64,000 nucleotides of DNA. It comes from Xiphydria camelus. Its lineage: Eukaryota > Arthropoda > Insecta > Hymenoptera > Xiphydriidae. How positions within the stretch are numbered: the stretch's first letter is position 1; the number at the start of each line of letters is the position of its first letter. The stretch spans positions 15,666,143 to 15,730,142 of the forward strand of contig OY783195.1 of the NCBI GenBank assembly GCA_963678675.1, given 5' to 3'. Under the pieces are notes generated by a model. The model saw only the letters and a program-made list of their open reading frames with translations, was not told where the DNA came from and ran no database searches. The position numbers and the translations under genes are program-made. Shown here in pieces: positions 30,871 to 43,072 of this stretch.

Positions 30871-33349
30871 TTGGACGTTGTGGCGGGGGTGTCTGAATGT
30901 GTGACAGAAAATGAGTTGAATGCCGAAAAGATAACAGAAAGCTTGAAACATGCGATAAATACTTCTGTTTTACTCGATGAAGCATTCCCATTGACTCCTG
31001 ATTTGTATGAAATTCTCGTAAAATACCGTCGATTTTGTTTGGAAACCTTATCGGGAGAGCACGGTAAAACGGCACAGTTTTATTTCTCTTATGTTGAATT
31101 CGTCAACATGATTTTCCGATTGTCACGAAGCGTAAGGACAAGCAATTTTGAGATGTTCGCGAATTCAACTTTTATGTTGAATGATTGATTGATTTTTTAT
31201 TTTATGAAATGATTTATTTATTTTTTGCCATGAATCAATCGAACTACGCTCGATGGTCCTTGAAATTTTATCTAATATTTTGAATTTGAAAGTCTATGAT
31301 TCCAATTGGATAAACGAATTCAAACGAGGCGCTTTCGGCGTTAAGAGGACCAGAAATTGTTTAGCGCGGGCTCCGGTCGATTTGACGTTAGAACAAACGA
31401 TCAACGCCGATGCTGCTAACACTGCGACCGGCATTTCTCATTTTACTAATTCCATATCTGCAAGACAACGCTGGGCTTTAAGCCACAGTATGCGCACGAA
31501 AATATTCACTCACGTTCTTGAGAGAGTACAACTTTCGCGTAGAGATGATGTTTCTTACGAATCTCAAAAAGCGCGTCTTCAGAAAGATAAAGCAGATTTG
31601 CTAAGAATTATTGATACAATCGGACAAAACGTTGATCCATTCGACAGAAGCCTGGATCCTGATAATGTGTTTAACATCTCAACGGGAAGAGCCGCCTCCA
31701 ACGAAGTAGCCAATTTTCTGTTGACAGTTAGTGAAATTGGTTCGATTCAAAAAATGAATTTTTTGAAAGAGTACGAAGAAAATCCCTCTCGTTTTCAGAG
31801 CCCTATAAAACGCAATCAGATAAAAAATTTCGCTTCTGAATGTATGAAAAAGGTCGTCAAAAATAAAGACGGAAGCAAACAAGCGTTGTTGAAAATGGAA
31901 CGTGATATTTTTGGTAGGCTTTTTTCAATTTCCCTCCAGCAGAACGTCGAAATTGAGGCGTGTCTTTCCTACCCTTTGGCACCTGCTCCGCCAGCTCTTT
32001 ACCAATATAACGGAGAGATGTACAAAACTGACAAATCCACTCGCGCAAAAGCATTGAAATCAAAAATTGATCCGCGCACCCCCCCGCGATTCGATGTACG
32101 CGTTATTGATGGTTTTTATTTGTTGCATTTGATTGGTTCTCATTTGCCACAAACTTTCGACAAAGCTTCTGAATCCATTTTGGTAAAAATTTGCACAACC
32201 ACAGCAACAGAAATTCATCTCATTTTTTTGACCAATATTTCACACCAACTATCAAAGACATGGAACGCCAAAATCGCGGAGAAGAAGATACTCCATACAC
32301 AATAGTCGGACCGAATCAGGTTAGGCCAAACGATTTTTTGAAGAGTTTGCGGAATCGTAAATTCAAAGAAGCGTTAATAAAATTTTTATCGGAGAATTGG
32401 GCTCAGAATACTGTCGCATCGATTATAAACGAAAAGAAAGTTTATTTAACTGTCAATGACAAATGTTTTTCATTTCAAGTTTTTGACAATGCGATTTTGA
32501 AAACCGAAGAGACTCAGTTGCGTTACGAACACGAAGAGGCGGATACGAGGATAATATATCACATCTCGAAATTGGAAAACAAATCTAAAGTTGTTGTACA
32601 AACGTCCGACACTGATGTTCTGATTATTATATTGGGAAACATTCACAAGCTTCTCGATCATGAAGTCTGGCTTCTTGTCGCTGCGAAAAAAACAAAGTAT
32701 ATAGAATACATGAATTGTACTGAATTATCAAAAAGACTTGGATCCAATTTATGTAAAGCTCTACCAGGGTTTCACGTGTATACAGGTCGCGATTTCACTG
32801 CCGCTTTTCACAGGAAAGGGAAAATCAGGCCGTTTAAGTTACACGAGAAAAACGTTGGTTCTGACGAGATTTCGGACCAAAAAAAATGTCAGTTCTGCAA
32901 GAATTTACGGCGAAAATGTATTATGTAGGGAATTGCAAAAAAGTCAATGCAGCAAGATTCGCAATCTTTCAATCAATGTATTCCAGCAAAAAAATGACGA
33001 GAAATTTGTAAAAAAAATTCGTGGGTTTGACTCCAGTTTGATTCCACCATGCTGGAAGTCATTGCAACAAAAAATTCTCAGAACAATCTATGTTACTGCA
33101 CTGTGGCAGAATGCGACACTGGAAAAAAATTGTTTGTTGAATGCTGAAGAACATGGATGGAAATTGGCCAATAACAGATTTGAGTTCAAGTGGTTTGATG
33201 GCGAATCTACTCCACTGCCAGTCGACGATATATTAAATGCAACGGTCGAATGCGACGAAACTAATTTTTGCGACGACGAGGTAATAGTTCCGACGAAGAA
33301 GAAGTTTAAGTTTCATAAACATTTGTATTACGCATCGACGTACTTGTAA
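30871..33349 (+). pseudogene. Unassigned gene, C-terminal part with FEN/XPG-like motif order
   Basis: Resumes the gene of 23559-26414. Order: FYFSYVEFVNMIFRLSRSVR, a short repeat disruption near 31190-31220, NQSNYARWSLKFYL, DLTLEQTINADAANTATGIS, RWALSHSMRTKIF, then RIIDTIGQNVDPF. After frameshifts (about 32190 and 32740) come YEHEEADTRIIYHISKLENK, VVVQTSDTDVLIII and PGFHVYTGRDFTAAFHRKGK. EEAD, SDTD and TG(C/R)D with spacings of about 25 and 62 residues match the E-A-E-A, E-D-x-D and L-G-C-D-Y acidic steps of FEN1/XPG nucleases. That is my inference. The R in TGRD replaces the Cys I would expect. The last frame ends at 33349 with a poly(A) signal AATAAA at 33411. Several frameshifts; not functional. 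Confidence 0.6.
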
Positions 33350-34029
33350 ACATTAGCTGTTAAGGGAAATGTAAAATACTAGACTGTTTAACGTTCAGGG
33401 TGATTGAAACAATAAAAAAATGTCAGAAACCCGAAATACTTTGGATTTTTCATCCCTATTTATAAATTAGATGTTGGGATTAATTAGTAGCGTTTTACAG
33501 ATCTTTCATCATGAAAAAAATGGTACGAAATAATTCCAATATCTATAATAGTATTTCAACATGTGTAATGCATTTGCGATTTCGTATTTTAATTGCAAAG
33601 AAAAAGAGATTTAGTATTCGAATTTCACAAAAAAGATTTTTAAACACTTGCAAATTCTAAAAAAGTCAGCTCCTGGACGACGAACTTGATGCCAGTCTGT
33701 CAAGTACTTCCGGCTATATGTATACCGACAGGCCAAGTTATAGTAGTAGAGGACATCACAAGCTTTCTTTTCATACCAAATAGTAGTATTGCTTTTTCGT
33801 ATAGTAATGATTTCTCATTTAAAACATTCCTTGACGCCGGTCTGGCAAGGGTGTTCGGCCGCGCGAGGGCTGACAGACAACGTTGTAACAAAAAGTGCCA
33901 TCTGCAGCGTCATGCTCGCAAAAACTTGCTACGTAATAAGTAAACAAATCGTAAACGATGGGCACAAAAATAATTTAATTTGTTAAACTTTCGGCTAAAT
34001 GCGTAAATGCGGTGCGACAGACCGGGCAT
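33350..34029. other. Gene-free spacer
   Basis: Contains the AATAAA of the preceding gene. The frames at 33686-33986 overlap each other in different frames and have no recognised domain. Confidence 0.4.
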
Positions 34030-34040
34030 TTCGTATACGG

Positions 34041-34071
<31 letters not shown>

Positions 34072-37000
34072 GGAGATTAGCGCGCCCTACGCGTATCGCA
34101 TGGGCAGTGCGCGCTACACGGCCGTGAAGATTCGCCCGCCTCCGATGCGGCGCCTCGTGGCACCTCCTCTGCCGGTTGCCGCCGCCGCCCCGATGGAAGT
34201 CAATCATCATGCCTAAGCTCCTGCAGGTGAACCTCAATCACTGTGCGGGCGCGCAAAATCTGTGTGTCCAACACGCGGCTGAGTGGGACGTTGAAATCGC
34301 TATCCTCTTGCGGAGCCGTACAGAGTGCCGCCCTTCTCCGCTCAGTGGTATGCCGACGGGACCGGCATGGCGGCGATTTACTGGCGCCGGTCTTCTGGAC
34401 CATCGCCGTCACCCCCGTGTCTGCAACAGCACAGAGGATGCGGATTTGTTATTGTTTCGAGCGGTGAATTATTCGTCGCGTCGTGCTACGCATATCGCCG
34501 AACGTGCAGACGCGCCGCTACGAGGCCTTCCTCGTTGAGCTTCGAGAGGCGATCCGCCTCTTCACCGGCAGACACTTCATCGTCGCTGGCGATTTCAACG
34601 GACGTTCTCGCGCCTGGGGATGTCGGGGCAACACCGGCCGCGGCGCGCGCCTCACCGACTTCGCCGAGGAACTGGACCTGCGCCTCCTCAACGTCGATGT
34701 GGTGCCGACGTGCGTGCGCGCGACGGGTTCGTCTGTTGTCGATCTCACCTGGGCGACTCCTGGGCTTCGAGCAGCGGTTCTGGAATGGCAAGTACTGGCT
34801 GAATGCGAATCGTTATCGGACCATCGCTATATTACGTTTCGTGTGCGCACGCGCCACGATGTCGGCGATAGCGGCACTCCGGATGCGCGTGTCAGGGAAC
34901 TCGGCCCCCGATGGGCGAAGATCGGCTTCAGCGGCGATCGGCTTCAGCGGCGATCTCTTTCGTGCGTCGCTCGTTGCGAAGTATCTTGGATCCGAGGTAC
35001 TTAGGCGTGAAGCGTACGTCGATGTGAACGCGCGTGCCGAAGCGATTGCGGAGGCGCTCCGCGAGGCGTGCGATGTCGCCGCGACCCGCATCCACGACGC
35101 GGGCGGTTCGCCTCGAGGAAAGAAGGCCACATACTGGTGGAATCCCCACCTTGCGGAACTCCGCGACGAATGCGCGCATATACGGCGGAGACTTGCGAGA
35201 GCCCACAGACGGCGTCAATGGAGAGAGCGCGCGACTACGATACTTACCCTTGAAACGCCCCTCCGAGAAGCGCGCAAGGAACTCCGTCGTGAAACCCGGC
35301 GGGCGCTCGCTGCTTCGTGGCGCGAGCTTATAGACGACCTCGAGAGCGACCCGTGGGGCCGCGCGTACCGAATCGCGATGCGCAAATTGAAGGGAGCCGC
35401 TCCCCCGGCTACAGAGATAATCCCGCTCGAGGAGATTGAGACGATCCTTGACGAACTATTTCCGGCGCCTGCCGCGATCGACGTCGAGTTCCTCAGGGCG
35501 CGGCGGCGGCATGATCCCCCTCCTCCCGCGTTAATTCCGGCCGTATCGGTCTTGGATACCGTGATGTCGCTGCGAAAGAAGAACGGTAGCAGTGCCGCCC
35601 CTGGTCCCGACGGCGTTCGCGGCACGTGGCTGTATTGCGCGACTGACGACCTCCACGAGTCGTTAACCACCCTATACACGGAGTGCCTGGCGTGCGGTTC
35701 CTTTCCGCGCGTCTGGAAGAAAGCGAACTTAGTCCTTATCCCGAAAACGGATGGCACCGGTGCCGCGATCCCCGGCAAGTATCGACCGATTTGCTTGCTC
35801 GATGACGCGGGTAAGGCCTTCGAAAGGATAATCGTTAGGCGTATACTCGAGTTTTTAGACGCGACGACTCCGGACGGCGGCGGCCTCTCCGACTCGCAAT
35901 TTGGCTTCCGCGTGCGCAGATCGACGGTGGACGCGATGATGGTCATGAAGAACTTTGCGAACGACGCCAAGAGAAGCGGGGAGGCCACCCTCGCCGTCAG
36001 TCTCGATATAAAAAATGCGTTTAACAGCGTGCCGTGGGACTGTATACTCGTGCAGCTGGAGAATATGGAGGTGCCGGCTTACCTCGTCAATGTTATTCGC
36101 AGCTACCTATCGGAGCGTAGCATTCAATACCGTGGCGTCGACGGTGAGATCCACGTGCGCGCGATCCGCGCCGGTGTTCCCCAGGGGTCGGTGCTCGGGC
36201 CGCTGCTGTGGAATATCGCGTTTGATTGCGCTCTCCGCGGTCCGCTAGTGTCGGGATGTCGCCTTGTGGCGTACGAGGACGATACGCTTATTCTCGCGCG
36301 CGGCAGCTCCCTCGACACTGCAAAAATAAGCGCGGAACTACAGGCGCAGTGCACAACGGCCAGGATGCGCGCGCTGGGTCTCACCGCCGCCGCGGCGAAG
36401 ACTACCGCACTGGCCTTCGGCACGAACGCGATGGTTCGTAACGCGGGTTACATTCTCGTCGACGGCGCGCGCGTGAAGATCGAACGTTCGATGCGTTACC
36501 TCGGCGTTATTTTTAATCACAACCTCACGTTCCGCGAGCACTTTGTTGCCATCGAGGACAAGGCCGCGCGCGTTGTTCGCGCGCTTGCCGGGCTGCTCCA
36601 AACCTTCGGGGTCCTGGCGAGACGAAGCGCAAGTTATACGCCCACATGGTTCACTCGGTGATCCTCTATGGGTCACCGGTTTGGCACGATCGCCTTGCGG
36701 TCGATAGACGCAGCCGTGGCCTTTTCCTCGGTATTCAACGACGCGTTGCGCTTAGAATTGTGTGCGCGTATCGGACGGTTGCGCTGCACGCCGCGCTCGT
36801 CCTTGCGCGCCTTATCCCGGTCCACCTGCTGGCAAAGATGTACGCGACAATCTATTTTCGCGTCAAAGATCTACGCGCCGATCCCGGCACTCGCCCCGTC
36901 GAATATCGTATAAACTGGCTCACCGCGAAGGCGACAACGCTCGACGCGTGGCGCGCGGAGCTCAACGATCACAGGCTGTTCGGACGCCGCGTTCTCGACG

Positions 37001-37937
37001 TGATTCGGCCGCATCTCACCCGTTGGTATCTCCGGAAGCGTGGCACGCTCTCCTTCCATCTGACGCAGCTGCTGACGGGTCACGGTTGCTTCGGGAGTTA
37101 TCTCTTCCGGATCGGCCGCGAGCCGTCCCCGCGCTGTCACCACTGCGACGCGGATTATGATGATGCGCACCATACACTGCACGTGTGCACCGCGTGGGAT
37201 CGCGAGAGACGCGACCTGTTGCGCGTCGTGCACGATACGAGGTGGGCGGCCATGTTGCCCGACATGTTACATCGAATGAACGCGTGGTGTGCAGTCGCCA
37301 CCTTCGCCACGAACGTCATGACCCGTAAGGAGGAGGCGGGGCGGACGCGAGAATGCGCGGGACGGAACAGGCGCACCTTCTAGCGTTGGAAAAGCCGCTC
37401 CGGACGCGGCTCCAACGGAACTGGCGAGCCGCGCGGTGATTGGCGGCCGAGCGGTCGACGCCCGCTCATTCGCTCGCGCGGGCTCCCGCCAATCGAAACA
37501 TCGAGAAACTTTGGGTCGCGCCGCGGAACACGTGCCGTCGCCATCGGTATTGGTATCATCCCCTCCTGATCCCACCATCCTCAGTAGTGACATCGCAAGG
37601 GTGTGCGCCTTGCGTGCGCGCGCCTGATGTCTCCCTCCTGTTGACGTCGCCGGCCCGCATTTGATTGATGCAGTGGGAGCGATACGCTCCCGCCCCGGGG
37701 ATTCTCCGTCTAATAGCCCTTCACTGTAAGAGGCGACGCCGGAAATCTCCAGCCCTTGCTCGCGCTTGCGCTTGTCGGGGAAAGGGGCGCGAAGGCAAGA
37801 GGGGTTTAGTGGGTAGTGGGCCCTGTGGCCTTGCACCTTCTCGCCGCAGGATCACCCGAGCCCCACACACCCCCGGATCCTGGCCAGGTCTGGGGATGGT
37901 GAATAAACTCATTTGCCTCTCTATAAAAAAAAAAAAA
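34030..37937 (+). mobile_element. R1-clade-like non-LTR retrotransposon (5'-truncated)
   Basis: GC-rich against an AT-rich background. It runs from a (TC)n tract (34038-34068) through endonuclease, reverse transcriptase and a Cys/His tail to a 3' UTR (37384-37924) and a poly(A) run (37925-37937). Only the ORF2 type is present and no gag-like ORF1 is seen, so the 5' end is truncated. The poly(A) abuts the inverted-repeat arm at 37938. Confidence 0.8.
34210..37383 (+). pseudogene. R1-like ORF2: apurinic-type endonuclease, RT, Cys-His domain
   Basis: Starts MPKLLQVNLNHCAGAQNL, the usual opening of the R1-clade endonuclease. It then needs at least four frame changes (near 34322, 34485, 34930 and 36650). 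Endonuclease: FIVAGDFNGRSRAWGC, VVDLTWATPGL and SLSDHRYITF (D, D/N and H catalytic positions). RT: SAAPGPDGVRGTWLY, YRPICLLDDAGKAFERIIV, DSQFGFRVRRSTVDA, SLDIKNAFNSVPW, RAGVPQGSVLGPLLWN and LVAYEDDTLILARG. The catalytic box reads Y-E-D-D where the clade has Y-A-D-D. The C-terminal frame ends with CHHCDADYDDAHHTLHVC, a CCHC-type motif. The domain order identifies it, but the copy is dead. Confidence 0.85.
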
Positions 37938-38530
37938 TTCGTGAGTAGAATATCATATATTTTTTCGACGGCATAAAAACATTGTTTAAAGGTATTAATT
38001 TAAAAAAATATTTTTTGCAATGGAAAATTTATAACAATCGCTGAAGATACACCAACCAAAAAAATCATATGGATCATAAAATCATATATCCTAATCATCT
38101 ATTAGTCAGCTATTGTGTAAAACGATTGCCAAATAGTTTTATTTGGTGGAACATAGTAAAAAAAATTAAAAACCTTTAACACGTTCACGCCGGCACGGTA
38201 CGTAGCACCGGCGCGGTACTCAGCGCCGGCGGGAACGTGTTGATTCATATTATATTATGTATATTTATTTATTAATTATTTATGTACGCACAATGTCTAT
38301 ATTGTTTTATAATATACATATACAATAATGTGCACAAAAACAAGTAATTTGTATAATTTACATAATCTTGGTAGATGAGTTGGTTACATCAAATATATTG
38401 GTAAATATTTCGGCAGGTCTAACAATTTTAGATTTTTTTAGATGTAGCGTGCATGTGACTAATAATAAATTATAGCAGCTATATGCGAACAGCATCCTAC
38501 TGTCCTACTGCCATTAGCACAATCACAAGT
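37938..38530. repeat. Left inverted arm
   Basis: On the minus strand its inner end reads the transposase tail (GGCAGTAGGACAGTAGGATG, equivalent to 39530-39550). It also holds a GC-rich hairpin, CACGTTCACGCCGGC...GCCGGCGGGAACGTG, at 38181-38242. Confidence 0.7.
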
Positions 38531-38689
38531 AGTGTATCTTAGTACATCCATCTAACTGTTCACGTTTGGCTATTGCTGGATTTTTTTCTTCACACACATT
38601 CACATTAAAAATATACCATGTATAACGGAAATATGCTTATCAACGAAAATCTTATTCCGAAAAAAAAAAATTCCACTGTGTAAACCTTT

Positions 38690-39653
38690 AACAATCTACA
38701 CAACAAAGGGCTATATAATTGATATAGCAGGACCATTCAACAATACAATGAATGATGCCTCTATAATGAAAACTTTATTATAAGATGCTAATGGATTAAA
38801 GTCTCTTTTGCAACGTGGTTATTTCTGCTTTGTTGATCGAGGTTTTCGTGATGCTGTAGAGAATATGGAGAATCTAGGATAGGTAGGTATACCTAAGGTT
38901 TTTATGCCCGCTCTTAAGGGTAATCGTGCACAATTACCAACTGAAGAAGCCAATTTTTCGCGGTGGGTTACGAAGGTAAGGTGGGTCGTCGAAGTTGTTC
39001 ATGGAGACATAGGCCAAAAATCTCGATTATTACATAACAAAGTAGACAACAAGTCATTGCCTGTAGTAAAATCTTTATGCCGAATTGCTGGATTTTTAAA
39101 CAATACTTTTGGAAAAAGGATAAATTCTGATCGGGAATTTGCCGACGAAATAGTGAATTATATGAAAGAGCGTACAGTCCAGCAAAATACTTTGCAAACA
39201 GTGGATGAAACACAAAGTTTAAATCGCCGTAAAAAACCGTTCATGAAACTCTCTTCAACATGCCTAACAGATTTTCCGGAATTTACTGAAGACGATCTCA
39301 AGATACTATTCACAGACACATATCAAATATCACAAGCAGTATGTTATCTTACGGAAATAATAGACGACAAGAACACTTTAAATGTCGAATATTTAATGAA
39401 CTCTGAAAATATTATCAAAATTAAGGTTCGTTCGCGCCATATAAATAGCAAGATCTACCAGTGCTACATTGAATATCGGCCAAACGTGAATAGCTACAAG
39501 GGTATCCTATATACTTGTGCCTGTACTAATGGCAGTAGGACTGTAGGATGCTGTTCGCATGTAGCTGCCATAATTTGTCAAATGGCCGCTACAAGTCTAA
39601 AATCGTTAGACCAGCCGAAATATTGACAAATATATTTGACGTAACCACCGTTT
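38690..39653 (+). pseudogene. DDE transposase with SWIM-type zinc motif
   Basis: From about 38700: GYIIDIAGPFNNTMNDASIM, a stop, SLLQRGYFCFVDRGFRDAVE, a second stop, then the long frame 38904-39626. Candidate catalytic positions are D in IIDIAG, D in FVDRGF and E in VRWVVEVVHG, a DDE_Tnp_4-like arrangement. Downstream is KNTLNVEYLMNSENIIKIKV and a SWIM-like CACTNGSRTVGCCSHVAAII (C-x-C-x(n)-C-x-H). In the other frame the end reads EILTNIFDVTTV, and continues after the nested insertion at about 44333 as DENSDDDLSHEQ. N-terminal part missing. Confidence 0.65.
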
Positions 39654-39660
39654 CCCGTGT

Positions 39661-40312
39661 GGAAATCTGCCCAAGTTGGCCCAATCAGTAATTGGGCGCC
39701 AATTAGGCCCCAATTTGGCGGCCCAATTTGAATAAAATATAATAAATCGAATAGATACAATTATTTGTTTTATTTATGTACCGGAAGTAAAAATAAATCT
39801 GGACATTTAGAACTTATTCCGAACTTTTAGTGACTGGAATTTGAGTCAGGTAATACGATGTAGTATTAGCGTTTAGTTGGGGTTACGTTGGGCAGCCCAA
39901 TCAGGCCCCAACTAAGGTACTAGTTGGGCCTACGTTGGGCACCCCAATCTGGCCCCAACTAAGGTACCTAATCACTACCCTAGCAAGAAATATTGTATAA
40001 TTTTTATGTTTTAATGTTGATAGCATCGCCTCAAAAACTTTACTAACTTTATTATGATGCCATTGGTAATAAATATATAATATATTTCATTCTTTGATAA
40101 TTGCATTTTTAATAATCTTTACAGCATTTTTCAAATTGAGTGGAGTAAGATACATATAATGATAAATTGGCCATTTCTATTACAGAATAAATAAAATTGA
40201 AATCTATTCCGAACTTTTAGTGACTGAAATTTGGGTCAGGTGATACGATATAGTATTAGCGTTTAGTTGGGGCTACATTGGGTACCCCAATCTGGCCCCA
40301 ACTGAGGTACCT
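39661..40312. repeat. Left TTGGGC/GCCCAA cluster
   Basis: Dozens of bases of overlapping half-sites, for example TTGGGCGCCAATTAGGCCCC and TTGGGCAGCCCAATCAGGCC. The 100-bp unit with TAGTATTAGCGTTTAGTTGG occurs twice (39861 and 40250). Its mirror is at 44128-44306. Confidence 0.7.
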
Positions 40313-40575
40313 AATCACTTAGTCCAAGGCACTAATCCATTTTTACCTATGCCGCAAAAAAATCGACGAGGGTAGGGTGATTTTTTCAGGGCTGTTTAAG
40401 GGTAGTCTCCAGAGTACCGAATCAAAAGGCTTTTTTATTATTTTATTATTATTATTATTTTTTCGACAAAATGACCTTAATAAAAGTTGTAGATAATAAC
40501 ATTCTAATCTTTGCTTTATGACTTTTTTTTCTAGCTATTTTAGTTTAGGCGCTACGGCTATTTTTGTGTTTAGAA

Positions 40576-40660
40576 ATTCGCCAGGGCCGTCCCGGGAAAA
40601 GAGTACGGCCCTGGAGAGAGGCTGAAAACGTCCCCTTTTCTCGGGACGGCCCTGGCGAAT
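40576..40660. repeat. 85-bp GC-rich hairpin
   Basis: ATTCGCCAGGGCCGTCCCGG at 40576 pairs with its complement ending 40660. Loop about 35 bases, which also repeats TACGGCCCTGG. Confidence 0.7.
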
Positions 40661-40937
40661 AGTGGTGAATGTGACGGACGCTCCGTGTAATTTGCAAATC
40701 GTTTGTATTTTTTTTTAATAATCTTGAATCGTGATAGTGAACGGATGCAGTGCTACTTTTCTCTGGATGCCTGTGCATACAGAGCAGGAAAGGAGACGGC
40801 AGCATCTCAGAAGAATTGCCGTCAGATAAGTTACTTTCTATCTGACCATTCTAACCTCACTTTGATTGCCTATGAAGGACATATATCTTTGTGAATATTC
40901 TATTTTTTGTTTTCAGCGTCATACGAGCACGGGACAA

Positions 40938-42265
40938 ATCAATGGTTTTTCTTCTCCATCAACAAGCCGTGGCAGAAAAATAGGAGATGCAATGGAATTG
41001 GATCACAATAATCAAGTAATTACTTTATCATTATTTTTTCTCTATCGATATATTTCCTCTTTCGTACTATCACAAGTTCCAATTTATACACGACCTGTCA
41101 AACCTGAAGTGTGTATACGTACCTCACTTCTATTTCACCTCTTCTTCGTCTCTGGTGTAACGACGGTCAATTGGGAATCACTGATACCGATTAGGGGGTT
41201 CGAGGGTTATTCCTTATTCTTTCTATCACAGCATCGATATTTTGCTGCACCTGTATTCTTCTGGGACTTCCTAAAATAATTATAAAAACCCCATATAATT
41301 CAGCCCGAGCAAGTACAATCTTATCGAGCTGTATCTTATCGAGATCTTTCGACATAATGATTCCGAAACGTTTTTATCGAGAAATATATATTTCTAATAT
41401 ATACGGTAGTGTTCACGAATATTGTAAAATATTGCAGGAATGCTACAGAAATGTTACTTGCAAAAACGTGCTTTGTAGGGTGTAAATGGTGATATTTTAT
41501 AATATAATTTCCATCGTTACACCAGAAGCGAAGAAGATTTGAAATAAAAGTGAGGTACATATACACTTCACGTTTGACAGGTCGGTATATAAATTGGAAC
41601 TTGTGATAGTATAATACGAAAGAAGAAATATATCGATAAAGAAAAAATAATCAAATAGTTACTCCATTATTGTAATCTAATTCCATTGGATCCCTTATTT
41701 TTCTGCCACGACTTTGATTGTTGATAGTGGATGGATCAACCAATAAATTTGATTTTTCTTCACTATCAACAATCAAAGTCGTGGCAGAAAAATAAGGGAT
41801 ACAATGGAATTGGATTACAATAATGGAGTAACTATTTTATTATTTTTTCTTTATCGATATATTTCCTCTTTCGTATTATACTATCACAAGTTCCAATTAT
41901 ATACCGACCTGTCAAACGTGAAGTGTATATGTACCTCACTTTTATTTCAAATCTTCTTCGCTTCTGGTGTAACGATGGAAATTATATTATAAAATATCAT
42001 CATTTACACCCAACAAAGCACGTTTTTGCAAGTAACTTTTATGTAACATTCCTGCGATATTTTACAATATTCGTGAACACTACCGTATATGTTAGAAATA
42101 TATATTTCTCGATAAAAACGTTTTGGACTCATTATGTCGAAAGATCGCCTCGATAAGGTACAGCTCGATAAGATTGTATTTGTCAAGGCTGAATTATATA
42201 TTGTTTTTATAATTATTTTAGGAAGTCCCAGAAGAATACAGGTGCAGCAAAATATCGATGCTGTG
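40938..42265. repeat. One block present three times (direct, inverted, direct)
   Basis: 40938-41170 (direct), 41270-41735 (inverted) and 41765-42240 (direct) are copies of one sequence. All include CCGTGGCAGAAAAATA or its complement, ATCGATATATTTCCTCTTTC and the CTTCTTCG(C/T)(T/C)TCTGGTGTAACGA block. The last two form a palindrome of about 1 kb centred near 41738. The twin frames 41336-41566 (minus) and 41923-42156 (plus) are the same accidental peptide in both arms. Confidence 0.75.
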
Positions 42266-42418
42266 CTAGAAAGAATAAGGAATAACCCTCGAACGAGTAT
42301 TCGAGCTGTGGCAACAGAGGTTAGAATCAGCAAGTCCACGGTTGGGAGGATGTTGAAGGATGAAAATTTTCATCCATTTAAAACGACGCACGTCCATATA
42401 TTACAAATTTTAGTCTAG
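42134..42418 (+). pseudogene. Helix-turn-helix fragment of a Tc1/mariner-type transposase
   Basis: After a non-coding start the frame reads VLERIRNNPRTSIRAVATEV, RISKSTVGRMLKDENFHPF. N-P-R-T-S followed by an A-x-E-x-x-I-S-x-S-T-V-x-R-x-L helix-turn-helix and H-P-F is the paired-like DNA-binding region of mariner/Tc1 transposases. No DDE/DDD core follows. The frame is disrupted upstream where it joins the palindrome arm. Confidence 0.6.
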
Positions 42419-42816
42419 CAAGTTTCTCCTTAAAGAGTTCAGGCTCCATCGGTGTATAATAGGTGAGAGTAATTAATATTTTTTCATGTAAATTATTGTT
42501 TTTGAAATATATTTACGAAGTAAAAACCGTTCACAGTAATGATTGCGATACATCATTTTGTAATGTTTTTTGTCAGATGCCGTAACTCGAAGGAGCAGCA
42601 AGGAAGCCCCTTCTTCAGAGAAGGCACCCATCGAGGCCATTGTATCGCCTTTGGCTTACGCAAGGGACTGGGACGGAGGACGACGAGAAGGCAGGGAAGT
42701 CCAACGCGGAGCGTGGCATCCGTGAAGCCGAGGTGGCAACGCCGGGGGCGAGAATACGACAGACGACGGCGCGAGAACGAGTAGCTGCAGCGAGTAGTTT
42801 TTAGTCTTTTAAAGCT

Positions 42817-43011
42817 CGTTGCCACGAGTCGACTCAAGTCGAACGACTTGGTAGTTCGATCGTAGTCGACGTAAAATTTCTTTGTTATTAGTCGAATCGA
42901 ACGAAGTAGCTCGTCTTGCGACTTCATGCGATTCGACTAATAACACAGAAATTTTAAGTCGACTACGGTCGAACTCCCAAATCGTTCGACTTGAGTCGAC
43001 TCGTGGCAACG
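42817..43011. repeat. 195-bp foldback MITE
   Basis: CGTTGCCACGAGTCGACTCA at 42817 pairs with TGAGTCGACTCGTGGCAACG ending 43011. Arms of about 75 bp are rich in GTCGA(A/C) words. Confidence 0.75.
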
Positions 43012-43072
43012 CGCCATTTTTAGCTTGCCCGGTCTGCTCACGACTTCGAGCTTGTTTTTTTTGCATAGTGTA

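Noticed and set aside
34038..34068. (TC)n tract as a promoter element
   Set aside because: Simple repeat at the truncated 5' end of the LINE; no evidence of function.
35215..35988. 257-codon minus-strand frame
   Set aside because: Antisense to the RT region of the R1-like ORF2, with no domain of its own.
34030..37937. GC-rich block as bacterial DNA or contamination
   Set aside because: It encodes R1-clade endonuclease and RT and ends in poly(A), so it is a LINE.
41336..42156. Two identical small proteins on opposite strands
   Set aside because: Mirror readings of one palindrome; no domain or start context.
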